Source: Coix lacryma-jobi var. lacryma-jobi
Lineage: Eukaryota; Streptophyta; Magnoliopsida; Poales; Poaceae
Reading direction: 5' to 3'
Length of the DNA: 64,000 nucleotides
Assembly: GCA_009763385.1 (NCBI GenBank)
Contig: CM019826.1
Coordinates: 57,905,127 to 57,969,126 of the forward strand
Shown here: piece by piece, positions 1 through 8,999 of the stretch
Numbering within the stretch: position 1 is the stretch's first letter
Layout of the letters: each line of letters opens with the position of its first letter
Made by a program: the position numbers and the translations under genes
Notes under the pieces: model-generated
Told to the model about the DNA's origin: nothing
Database searches by the model: none
What the model saw: the letters and a program-made list of their open reading frames with translations, nothing else

Positions 1-1261
1 CTAACTGGGCCTAAGGCCGAGTCTTGCACCCATCATACCGTTGTGGAGCCGCCGACCACCCCCAGCTCGCCCGCCCTCTCGCCGGACGCGATTCCATTCT
101 TCCCGAGTTGCTCTATGGGAGGGCGCACGAAAAGCCACCGGTGGGCAGATGACGACGGCGAGGAGTCTGATCATGGTCACCTCGCAACCTACATGAAAGC
201 CGCTCGTCGCCGGCGATACCAGTCATTGAGCCACCCCCGCGCGCAGTCTCGTTCTGTCGTGCCTCACAGTGGTACCGAATCAAAACTCTAGCGCGATGGC
301 AGAGGAAGCGAAGCAGGCTACATCCTCAACTCGTGTGTGGCATGCCTCTGCGGACAGTCGACGACTGCATACCTGCTCGTCATCGCCTCGGCTGCCGCAG
401 GCGGGTCTCCACCCTAGCGCCGATGTGGGTGGCGGAAGATCCTCCCTCAACTAGAAGCGCAACTTGCGGCCGCGTCGACTGAAAAGCAGCTTGTCCGGAA
501 TATTCCGGTGGAGCTTCACGATAGATGCTTCAACTATCTTTCCTACTTACATCGAGTAGCGACTTGCTAGTTGCCATGACGTTGTCTGTGATACCATGGA
601 TTCTGCCACCTCACCAGGGAATGCAAGCATCCCAGGCATGCGGCAACCTCAACGGCAAACGGTGATGACCGGCCACACTGCTCCGCCCGCGGCGGCAACC
701 CACGGAGCTCCCAGCGCATGTCGCACGAAGTCTCGAATGGGGTCATATGTTCAAGGTGCCGCGGGGGGCTCCGGTGGAGATCAACGACAACGATGGTGGC
801 GTCAGAGTCAGCCGGTGGGAGACATCAGTTCGAGCATGCCTGAGGGTTGTGCCACTCATGCCGCTATGCCCGAGCTGTGCTTTTCCAAGCTAAATCCATT
901 GGTGTTGGAGCTGTGCGTCGGTTCAGAGACTCCCACGTGGGTCGATTCTATGCTGGAGGAGCTCCTCGTCTCACTTGTCGTGAGCCTAGTAGAAACAATA
1001 GTACGTGGGAGCCGGCCGGCTAGGCTACAGCCTCTCAGGATGCAAGCGCATCCTTGGTGGACACTCCGACGGCCTGCCCAGTGGACGTCGGTCCCGCCTC
1101 CGATGTCACTAGTGTTGGGACTACCACAGGTCACACCACCAATCGAGATGCGCCCTGATCCAGCGCTGGTCGGGGCAGCGACCCCAGCCGATGCGATGGT
1201 TGTGGCTGCCTTGGATGCTGTCAAGTATCAACCACACTTCATCCCCGACCTTCGTCGATAG
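1..1261 (+). pseudogene. Decayed DUF4283/zinc-knuckle-type transposon ORF
   Basis: GC-rich, formerly coding stretch with frameshifts and stops. Around 430-570 the plus strand translates to a segment ending in CFNYLSYLHRVATC followed by a stop. This resembles the first half of the CCHC-type knuckle region in grass DUF4283-like retroelement proteins, where a second Cys pair normally follows. An upstream segment (about 120-230) is acidic then basic, as in the N-terminal linker of such proteins. The longest piece, 596-1261, is open for 221 codons but has no recognised domain; it is rich in Pro, Val and Thr like the C-terminal tail of the same family. No reverse transcriptase is present. The left end lies outside the window. 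The assignment rests on one short motif and on composition, so confidence is low. It lies where the first intron of the neighbouring minus-strand FAM91A1-like gene would be. Confidence 0.35.
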
Positions 1262-2147
1262 ACGTCTCAAGTGCTTCACCGAGTGAGTCACAAAGCTGAG
1301 GCAGCCACCACTCCTGGAGTCGCCCGATGTTATGGCCCCATGGTGGACGTACGCCACCTGCGCTCCCCAAGAGAACCGGAGCTGTTGGATAGCATTGCAG
1401 AGCATATGACATATCTCAGCGTCCAAACGATGTGAGCACCTTATTTTGAAGCGTCTGAGACTAACCGGCGGGGTGATGACACCTTCGACATCGGCCCTAA
1501 AGGAGTACAATGAAATCTTCAGTGGGACACCGATAATATACAAGCGCTACGTGAATTGTTCCCATCGGACGAGGATGTAGGGCCGCGCAAGCGACGCCGT
1601 CATCGCTTGGTAGGTCAGGCATAGACTCTTAGTCGACGCTGCAATTCTGGTTAATTTAGTATCCAATGTAACAACATAACTTTCAGTATACTACGATGAT
1701 CCGAGCGTCAATGTATAACTCTTATGACCACCTAAGGTGTTGTTAAGGCATATTGAATTAAACTTTTCCTCTGTCTTAGTACAGAGATACACAGACTTTT
1801 TGCGTGATCGAGAAAAAAATATGGTTATTTATGTTTTCACCATGTCTGTTGTCTTTTGCTCTTTTTAGGTAAAACCATTACATTTCCAGGCACGATATAA
1901 TGCTTCTAATTTTCTGTGACAAACACAACCCTTGCCACCCTCATGACCGTAGCTAAAACATAAATCTAAAATTGCCAAGAAAAAAATTCCACGTGAATAA
2001 GCTTAAAATGGACGCTAATCCATGGAATGAAAGGCCAAATTCGACGAATTGTTATACTGGGGATTTTTTTAGTTTTTTTTTTCTCTTGCAGAATCGTTCA
2101 GGATGGATAAATTGGTTCTCCGGGTTTGATATGACGCAGGCGCGTAC
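1262..2147. other. Non-coding stretch; possible FAM91A1-like intron 1
   Basis: From about 1640 the base composition turns AT-rich, unlike the GC-rich block to its left. No credible coding region, RNA gene or transposon end is seen. If the exon at 2148-2278 belongs to a living gene, this is the start of its first intron (minus strand), which would have to extend beyond position 1. The expected second-exon protein sequence of FAM91 is not visible in any minus-strand frame here. Confidence 0.4.
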
Positions 2148-2278
2148 CTGCGGTGCCATTCCTCCTTGGAGACGAGCGCTGCCTGGATGCGCTTGGGGAG
2201 GGCTTCCCACGGCGACTCCTCCCTGATGGCCTTCACCATCATCTGCTCCTCCACCGTCGCCGCCATCTGCTGCTGCAT
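2148..2278 (-). CDS. FAM91A1-like protein, first coding exon only
   Basis: The minus strand starts at ATG 2278-2276 (a second in-frame ATG is at 2266) and encodes about 44 residues. They include VEEQMMVKAIREESPWEALP and end in KEEWHRR. This is the conserved N-terminus of FAM91 proteins (FAM91A1 in animals, single homologues in plants), which in animals link golgin-bound vesicles and the TBC1D23/WDR11 complex at the trans-Golgi. The ORF then loses similarity exactly at an AG|GTACGC splice donor (GT at 2147-2146), leaving phase 2. The full protein is around 1,000 residues, so this is under 5 percent of it. No second exon is found to the left within the window. Either the gene continues beyond position 1 through a long, transposon-filled intron, or this is a captured gene fragment. 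The exon itself has no stop or frameshift. Confidence 0.75.
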
Positions 2279-2500
2279 TCTCCTCCTCCCCTCCCGACCT
2301 ACGTCTACGTACCTGATTCCTGAATGTTTTTTTCCCTCGATCGAGCAATGCGAGCGGCACGGCCGTCTGGGGTCCTGCCCAATTCTGATGAGAGAGAGAG
2401 AGAGAGAGGCTCGCGCACTCGGTGGAGAGTTGCTCCAAGACCCGCGAGGCCGCGAGTTCCTCCACGACGGAAGGCTTATTTTATTTGGGACATCAGACAT
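2279..2500 (-). promoter_or_regulatory. Probable 5' leader of the FAM91A1-like gene with (CT)n tract
   Basis: Immediately upstream of the ATG on the minus strand. It contains a (GA)n run at 2390-2409, read as (CT)n on the coding strand. Pyrimidine-rich CT tracts are common in plant 5' untranslated leaders. No convincing TATA box was found further upstream. The leader extent is inferred. Confidence 0.4.
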
Positions 2501-2585
2501 GCACACGCGTGCTATTAGATTTTGGCATGCATGGTTACGAGGTTATTATGCGCGGTACACCTTTGATACTCTTTCCATCCTAAAA

Positions 2586-2651
2586 TACTGCTACAAAATA
2601 ATCTCTCAATATCCTGAAATACTTCTACAAAATAATCTCTCCATCCTAAAT
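2586..2651. repeat. Imperfect tandem duplication, unit about 35-38 bp
   Basis: Two adjacent AT-rich units share the core CTACAAAATAATCTCTC with a few substitutions. They lie between the gene leader and the MITE-like element. No function is evident. Confidence 0.6.
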
Positions 2652-2710
2652 AAATAGTAAATCTGTACGGTACCCAAGTGATTCTTAAACAGGCGTCACC
2701 CGATTTATAG

Positions 2711-3266
2711 GGTGTGATTGGTTGCCTGTATACGCTTCAACCAGGCTCATGAGATGCAGGTTAGTAATGTTTCGTTGCATGTACGGTGTTCTGGGCCTGG
2801 CTCTGCTCATGCAAAAGGCCCTCCTCAGCCTGGCTCACGGGATACGTAGGAATTAGGCGTTTCTCCGTAGCCAGGCTGACCAGATATGAGTGATTACTCA
2901 CTTAATGACATTATTAGGGCCAGATACGAGTGATTACTCAGTTAATGACATTATTAGTGCATGATTAGTGTATATTAATTGATATTAATATATTTTTAAC
3001 AATATTAAGAAATAATAATGTAAATTAAGAGCAATGAAAAATAGTTGCACATCATAAACTTTGTAATTATGTTTATTAACCTTAAACAACAATGGTTTAT
3101 CTCATCCAATGTATTTTTGTGCAAGCAACCAAACACCATCTCAACTCAGCCAGACTAGTCAGGTGCAATCAACCAAACATGACATTATTGTATGCCCTAA
3201 GCCTGTCTCCAGAGAGCCTGCTCTCAGATACGAGCCAGACTGGACTAATACGCAAACCAATCACGC
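2711..3266. mobile_element. MITE-like element with imperfect terminal inverted repeats
   Basis: The left end reads GGTGTGATTGGTTGCCTGTAT. The right end, read on the other strand, is GCGTGATTGGTTTGCGTAT. The inverted similarity continues imperfectly through GGCTC and GAGATGCAGG-like blocks for about 50 bp. The interior is AT-rich and non-coding, about 556 bp in total. It includes an internal direct duplication around GAGTGATTACTCA...TTAATGACATTATTAG (2886-2957). The ends resemble PIF/Harbinger- or hAT-type MITEs of grasses, but no clean target duplication was identified, so the superfamily is left open. Confidence 0.55.
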
Positions 3267-3977
3267 TGTCAGATCCATGCAGCGACGCTTGTGCTCGTGC
3301 CTCCTTCGTCCTTCCTCGCTCCCCTCCTACGGCGGTGGTGGGTGGCGGATTACGGCAGCGCCAGCGCAAACAAAATAGACGGTCTCCTCTTCCTCCGGCG
3401 GTGGTGGTTAACTAGTGTTCCGGTAATTAAGCTCTTTTCTTCTTTTTTTCTCAAACTCCGGCGGGTATAAAAGGGTTCGGCTAGGGAGAGATAGGTATGT
3501 CAGACGTTGAGGATGAGTGAGAAAAGAATGGTCGTTGCAGGCACATCGAGCAGTGGTAGGGATAAGAAACCAAGGTGTGGAAGATAAATAATAATCAGAT
3601 GCCGCATCATTCGAGTATGGGATAGACAGATCCTAGACAAAAGAGTGTTTCAAATAATTTTACGAACAAATGAAAAGTAGGGGCACCATGAGCTTGTGAT
3701 GCACCCGAATTGATTGCAAGTTTGCAACTCACCAGCACTCGACGACCCAATCGTGTAGACACATAGTATTCATATTCCTTATATTTTTCCAAAAACAATG
3801 TTGTATGGAACAAACGGTTATTGCACATTCGTGTTCTCTAAAAAAACGGTTATTGCACATTTGCACAAGATGCACGAATCCATATATTCTATCTCTATGG
3901 GCTTCCAAAGGCAAGACTAAGCCAACTGATCATGAGATTGATAAAGTTACAATTGTATATGTATAGTTTTTATGTTT
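3267..3977. other. Non-coding spacer with isolated TATA-like box
   Basis: GC-rich at its left end, then AT-rich. A TATAAAA at 3466-3472 sits in a promoter-like context, but no gene follows. A 20-bp word, AAAACGGTTATTGCACATT, is repeated in tandem near 3800-3860. The short ORFs here have no recognisable content. Confidence 0.4.
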
Positions 3978-5312
3978 CGGTACTGCTGATCCGGGCAGTA
4001 GCGTCCGGACATTCACGCTGTTGCGCCTACCCGTGCGCCCGCCATCTGCACATGTGCATGCTTCATGTGGGGGTCCACACCACTTCATTTCCCGCCCATG
4101 CTCAGACCGGTTTTCGTGTCCTTTCACACGTTCACATGGGCCCGTATCACCCCGAACATCACCAACATCAAGAAGGGGAGGGAGCAGCGGATGCCCAGCC
4201 GAGATGAAGGGGAGGGAGTGGCGGATGTCCAGCCAACATTAGGAGAAAGAGGAGATAACACAGCCAGGCAACATAAAAACGAGGGGAGATAGAATACCCG
4301 ATCTACTTTTGAAACATCTAAACAGAATACTTGCAACATACGTCTTAAGGTGATGAAACACTTGAAACATGCATCTGAAATATTTACAAAAAACACACAA
4401 GCGCCCCCAAACGTCACTAACATCAAGAAGAAGGGCAGAGGACGATGAATGCCCAGCAGACACTAGGAGGAAAAGACACCGAGACAACCGAGGTGGGAGA
4501 TTTAACACCCAATCTACTTACAACATGAAAACACTTACGACAACAGAAATATTGAAAAGAGATGAAACATTTATGAAGATATTGTTGCAACATATGTGTC
4601 GAACATATGAAACATAAAAAATCCAATACTTGCAACAATATATCTAAAAACAGATGAAACACTTGAACATAAATACTTGCAACATATGCAATATATACAA
4701 CATCCCCTGATTTACTTTTACAACATCTGTAAGATTCAATTGTAACATACCTTGAAAACATATGAGACAACTGAAACATATAAATTGCAACATTAGTGGG
4801 AGATAGCCTAGAGCGGAGAGCACTATGGCCGCCAGATCTGCCGGCGGAGAGCACCACGACCGCCAGATCTACCGGAGTTGTCCGCTAGGGGAGGAAGCCA
4901 GTGTAGGGGGAGGGGCACCGTTGGGGTCGAGGAAGGAGGGCACCGGGGGTAGGAGTGGAGAACGCTCGGCTAAGGGAAGGAGCCGTCGATACGGGACAAG
5001 GAGACGTCGGGTGGGTGAGGACGAGACCGAGGTGGATGAGGGCACCGCAGTGTGAGAGGAGGCATTGAGGGCAGGGGAGAAGAAGACCGAGGTGGGGGAG
5101 AGCACCAGCACCGACCGGGAGGGAACAGCCAGCCTTCGCGCGATGGGAGGGGGCGAGAGGCCCAGGAGCAATGGAAGGTGAGCGAGCAGTGGCCGATGGA
5201 GGGTGCGGGGTGCGGGGGAGATAAGGACCATTGTTTTTTAATATAAACTCACAGGTGATGGGAGGCATCCGATGATTTACATGTATCGGACATCGGACAA
5301 GTAGCATTACCG
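3978..5312. mobile_element. Mutator-like non-autonomous element (tentative)
   Basis: The left end CGGTACTGCT matches the inverted right end CGGTAATGCT (5303-5312 read in reverse), followed by short matching TCCG blocks. The 9 bp outside each end agree at 7 of 9 positions, as expected of a decayed 9-bp Mutator duplication. The interior has no transposase. It has an AT-rich block (about 4300-4790) with many degenerate repeats of GAAACA/GCAACATA words, then a GC-rich block (4800-5230). This layout matches a common grass repeat seen in many copies, but the superfamily call rests on weak ends. Confidence 0.42.
4300..4790. repeat. Degenerate GAAACAT/GCAACATA short-word array
   Basis: About 15 loosely spaced words of the type TTGAAACAT, TTGCAACATA and GATGAAACA recur every 20-40 bp on the plus strand, giving long but meaningless ORFs in both directions. 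This is the sub-terminal repeat block of the surrounding transposon-like element. Confidence 0.6.
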
Positions 5313-5716
5313 TTTTCGTTTCTCCACTAATGCACTATATATGAACCAGGGGCTATTGTACAAGACGCGCGGGGCTGCACACGCTCTATATCCTTAGGAA
5401 CCTTCGAAAGACAAGATTGACCCGGCAGATCATAAAATTGATGAAGTCAGCCCCGTCAAATCCTATAACAAATCTAGATAAATTCAAGAAGCCCTATTAA
5501 ATTCAGAACTTAAATCTTGATAAATATTTGTACCACAAAAAAATCTAAACGGCTAAACTATGCTCAATTTGCTGGTCAAGACCACCTAGACCAAGATGAT
5601 TCTAGTTTTCCACAAAGAGGATCAAAGAGCAGCGGGGCGCATGTAAAATGAGACATTGAGGGGAAAACTTATAAACACAAAAGTTGTTCCAAGTATGCAA
5701 GTTAACAAACATTGTG
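5313..5716. other. Non-coding; diverged partner of the 3860-3955 sequence
   Basis: Bases about 5355-5445 are a diverged direct copy of about 3860-3955. Shared blocks include CAAAGGCAAGACTAAG / CGAAAGACAAGATTGA and GATCAT(G/A)A(G/A)ATTGAT. The two copies flank the element at 3978-5312. No gene is seen. Confidence 0.45.
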
Positions 5717-6745
5717 AAAAAATTACGACATTTTATATAGAAACTATTTCCAGCTTCATGAAAAGCATTGTTATAGATTCACCAAAAAATACTTTTAGCT
5801 AATAAAAGGTATTCTAACGAGAAAAAAATGATCCAGACTCAATGAAAAATTAATGTTCCAGATTGGATAAAAGATTTTAAAGCTTTACATAAAAAGTTTC
5901 GCCTTAATTAAATATATTAAATTTGGCGGTTGATTTTAAGTATCAGTGGTATTATTTGTTTTGGCAAAGAAAAAAATGTATTGGTGATGTTAAACCATAC
6001 ATAGATATCCCCTCTCGTTGCTTCGACAATTACAAAGAATTTAAAATAAAAATGAGTGGAGATGATGTATATAATAGCTTACAATTAAAGTTTAAAAATC
6101 AGTGAGATGACAATGGCTATTAGTGAGAAATGATGTGGATAGTTAATGGGTGTGATGTGGAGGACTTACGTGATGAGATAGACTTGTAGTAGGAATTAGT
6201 TTCATAAGCTTAAGAGATTGTAGTAGGAATTAGTGGGTGTGATGTGGAGGACTTACGTGATGAGATAGACTTGTAGTAGGAATTAGTTTCATGAGCTTAA
6301 AAAATTACGACATTTTATATATAAACTATTTCCAGCTTCATGAAAAGCATTGTTGTAGATTCACCAAAAAATACTTTTAGCTAATAAAAGGTATTCTAAC
6401 GAGAAAAAGTGATCCAGACTCAATGAAAAATTAGTGTTCCAGATTGGATAAAAGATTTAAAGATTTACATAAAAAGTTTCGCCTTAATTAAATATATTAA
6501 ATTTGGCGGTTGATTTTAAGTATCAGTGGTATTATTTGGCAAAGAAAAAAATGTATTGGTGATGTTAAACCATACATAGATATCCCCTCTCGTTGCTTCG
6601 ACAATTACAAGAATTTAAAATAAAAATGAGTGGAGATGATGTATATAATAGCTTACAATTAATGTTTAAAAATCAGTGAGATGACAATGGCTATTAGTGA
6701 GAGATGATGTGGATAGTTAGTGGGTGTGATGTGGAGGACTTAAGA
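5717..6745. repeat. Tandem direct duplication, period about 582 bp
   Basis: Copy 1 (5717-6298) and copy 2 (6299 to about 6745) are nearly identical over more than 400 bp. The word ATTACGACATTTTATAT occurs at 5722 and 6304. Differences are single bases and small indels, for example loss of TTGTTT near 6535. A smaller duplication is nested near 6145-6295, where TGTGATGTGGAGGACTTACG appears twice. The content is AT-rich and non-coding. The near identity points to a recent event relative to the other flank repeats. Confidence 0.85.
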
Positions 6746-6757
6746 GATGTAGATATA

Positions 6758-6962
6758 CTCCCTCCGTCCAAGAAAACATGTAATTTTAGAACAGTGCTAC
6801 ATTTTTTAGTATCTTAAGCTTAAACAATTATAGTATCTTAAGCTTAAACAATATACATCATTAGATTAATTACGAGATGTCATAGTAAATTTATTTGAAT
6901 TAATAAATATTAATACTATTCACTAAAAATGTGGTTAAACGTGAAATGCTTTTATGGGCACG
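6758..6962. mobile_element. Stowaway-like MITE, interrupted by E1
   Basis: Starts at a TA followed by CTCCCTCCGTCC, the hallmark terminal inverted repeat of Stowaway (Tc1/mariner) MITEs in grasses. The body is AT-rich with a 22-bp internal direct duplication (TAGTATCTTAAGCTTAAACA at 6809 and 6832). The expected matching right end (GGACGGAGGGAG) is missing because retrotransposon E1 begins at 6963. The last bases, TTTTATGGG, look like the start of that right end. Confidence 0.75.
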
Positions 6963-7347
6963 TGCGGATGCACAGACTGTGATCCGGGTCTTGTGATGAG
7001 TGATTGTCAACGAAGTTGATGCACATGTTCTTCGGCTTGTGTTGTGTAGGTGTCGAGCTCAGAGACGGTGATCGAAGGCAAGGTGAAGTTCAAGTGCTAG
7101 AGTGTCGTGCTAATGGACCAAGGGCGGTGAAGGGCGGACTCGGACTTGATTGACGGACCGGTGGCCGGAGGATCAGCCGTGGTGGCTGACATGCTGGGCA
7201 ACGGCGAGCGGAAACTTGCGGGACACGGTGCGGTTCGGGTCGTGGACCTGAGGACATGTGTTGGTGGATGGGGTGCACGGGCGGTGCATCCCTCTACGGT
7301 TTCGGTTTGGTGGTAGAGCCCCACAAAAACCACTAGATGGTCAGTTT

Positions 7348-7484
7348 CCGAGTTTGGGCCTCAAAACTCGGGCTGACGGACGGTTTCTAGGTTTGGACCT
7401 CAAAACCTGGGCACTGCTGGGTTTCTGAGTTTGGGCCACAAAACTCGGGGTGGACGGTTTGCTGGTTTGGGCCTCAAAACCAGC
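7348..7484. repeat. Hairpin array H1 in E1 5' LTR
   Basis: Four 24-bp units at 7348-7371, 7387-7410, 7425-7448 and 7461-7484. Each has a constant centre (GGGCCTCA, GGACCTCA or GGGCCACA) between arms ending in TTT/AAA. The outer five bases differ between units but stay complementary within a unit: CCGAG/CTCGG, CTAGG/CCTGG, CTGAG/CTCGG, GCTGG/CCAGC. The same array occurs in all other LTRs of E1-E3. Confidence 0.85.
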
Positions 7485-8277
7485 AGCAGAGGTCTCGAGG
7501 AGATTTGTCGGGCGGCGACGGCACGTGGCAGCATCTGGTGAGGTCGCGTCAAGGCAAAGCTACCGGATGTGCAGGTGTGGTCGTCCAATCGACTACAACT
7601 TCGAGCTGGGCCAGAATACCCTTAGGGTTTAGCTAGTTCGCTCACTGTATGAGTAGGGGTAGAGTGGGAATAATGTTAGCATAAGTAGAAGGAGACACCC
7701 ACCTCTCTCCTTATCTCAGTCATTTATAGTTTTCCACCTAGGGTTTCCTGTCTCCCCATTCCTCTATTGTAGCTACTGAGATCCGCAGAGTGCCACAATA
7801 CCTCTATGTTTTTGGATTTTCAGGAAATGGAATCGTAATCCCGTTGTCTCCACGCGGGGACGATTTTCGGCTGGAATTGTGGAGTGGATTTTGCGTTCTT
7901 CTTGTGTTCTTCGCGTCCCTCTTTTCTCCCCGAATCTCCCATGGCTTGATCTCTCTCTACGGTGACTTGTTTTTCGATCGATTTGTTTCTACTTGATCTT
8001 TGTCGTGAGAGCATCACTTTCACCAAAGGAATTTGTCCGAATCCTCACGAGCAAGTAGATCGGGTCATTTCAAGTTTCATGGAGACTTTTTCGTTCTAGC
8101 ACCAATCCCTTCGATTTCCCAGAGTTTGAGGTTGTTTGAGCGGTTGACTTTCTAGGATTAGTCTACCAACTGCCTAGAGATCATCTTCTCCAAGTTTGGG
8201 ATCGAGTGGTTTCGATTTGGTTTGGATTTGGGAAGATTTGGGAGAGAGGCGAAATTTTTTCGCCCTCTCTGCATAGC

Positions 8278-8545
8278 TGCGGACAGTCCGCCACTAGGGG
8301 CACGGATAGTCCGGGCATCGGGAGTCAGCCAGACCAGTGGCTGTTCGTCTCGGTGTTTGGCCGTCAGGGTACCGACGGACAGTCCGCTGTGTCAGGCGCG
8401 GACAGTCCAGGACCTGACCAGGGAAGTCCAGCAGCTTTGTTGTTTTGAGAGTTTGGCCGGTGGACAGTCCGCCACTTGACCGCGGACAGTTTGCCCGTGG
8501 CGCGGATAGTCCGGGACTGAGATCGCGGACAGTCTGGGCCTGTGC
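8278..8545. repeat. Palindrome array H2 (GGACAGTCC) in E1 5' LTR
   Basis: About eight copies of the near-perfect palindrome CGGACAGTCCG and close variants (GGATAGTCC, GGACAGTCT) within 270 bp, spaced 20-60 bp apart, in the 3' third of the LTR. Equivalent blocks lie at about 11168-11430 and 20645-20910 (E2), and 27177-27437 and 36678-36935 (E3). Confidence 0.85.
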
Positions 8546-8950
8546 AGCAAAGCACAGTTTAGTGCAATTGATCTCCCAGCTTTTCGACTTCGTTTCTGTA
8601 CTTCTTGTTTGCCCCTAGAGTTCACCAAGGAATCTATCTAGGTACCTTTATCACTTGTTGGCATAGGTGTTTGGAGGAATCTCGAGCTAGCCGTCCATCT
8701 ATGCTCTGGGGTTTGGTTTTCGGGTGTTGTCTCAACTCTGAGTTTGGGTTTTTTATTTGCTCTCTTCGGTGGTGCCTCACTGTGATCCTAGGGATCATCC
8801 ACCCTCTTTCCGAGGGTCGTGGGCATCATGTTTGTGTGTGGAGCTTTTGGGGTTGGTTTGTGGGATAGTGGCCAAAGTTTCGAAAGAAATTTTTAGGCTC
8901 CCATTCACCCCCCTCTGGTTGCCTGTGTTTAGCATTCTCGGTCCTTCAAT

Positions 8951-8962
8951 TGGTATCGGAGC
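8951..8962 (+). other. E1 primer-binding site
   Basis: TGGTATCGGAGC, two bases after the LTR end. It matches the usual plant copia site TGGTATCAGAGC (complement of the initiator-Met tRNA 3' end) with one change. Confidence 0.9.
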
Positions 8963-8999
8963 AGGTTAAGGATCTTAGACCTTAGCCGGTTCCATATCC

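Larger units (their letters stand above)
6963..8948 (+). repeat. E1 5' LTR (1,986 bp)
   Basis: Begins TGCGGATGCACAGACTG and ends GGTCCTTCA (TG...CA), directly before the primer-binding site. Its first 991 bp match 44829-45820, the surviving part of the 3' LTR. It holds a hairpin-forming array at 7348-7484 and a GGACAGTCC palindrome array at about 8278-8545. The U3 differs from E2/E3 LTRs (GCACAGACTGTGATCC in place of ACATGGGTGTATGCC), so E1 is a sister subfamily. No TATA box could be assigned. Confidence 0.93.

Noticed and set aside
3466..3472. TATAAAA as a gene promoter
   Set aside because: No coding region or leader follows within several hundred bases; next to a transposon-like element.
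4825..5307. Overlapping 76-140-codon frames on both strands
   Set aside because: Simple Gly/Arg/Glu or Pro/Ser/Leu composition from a GC-rich transposon end; no domain.
8278..8545. CRISPR-like repeat array
   Set aside because: Repeats are short, unevenly spaced and palindromic, in a plant retrotransposon LTR; no spacers of uniform length and no cas genes.
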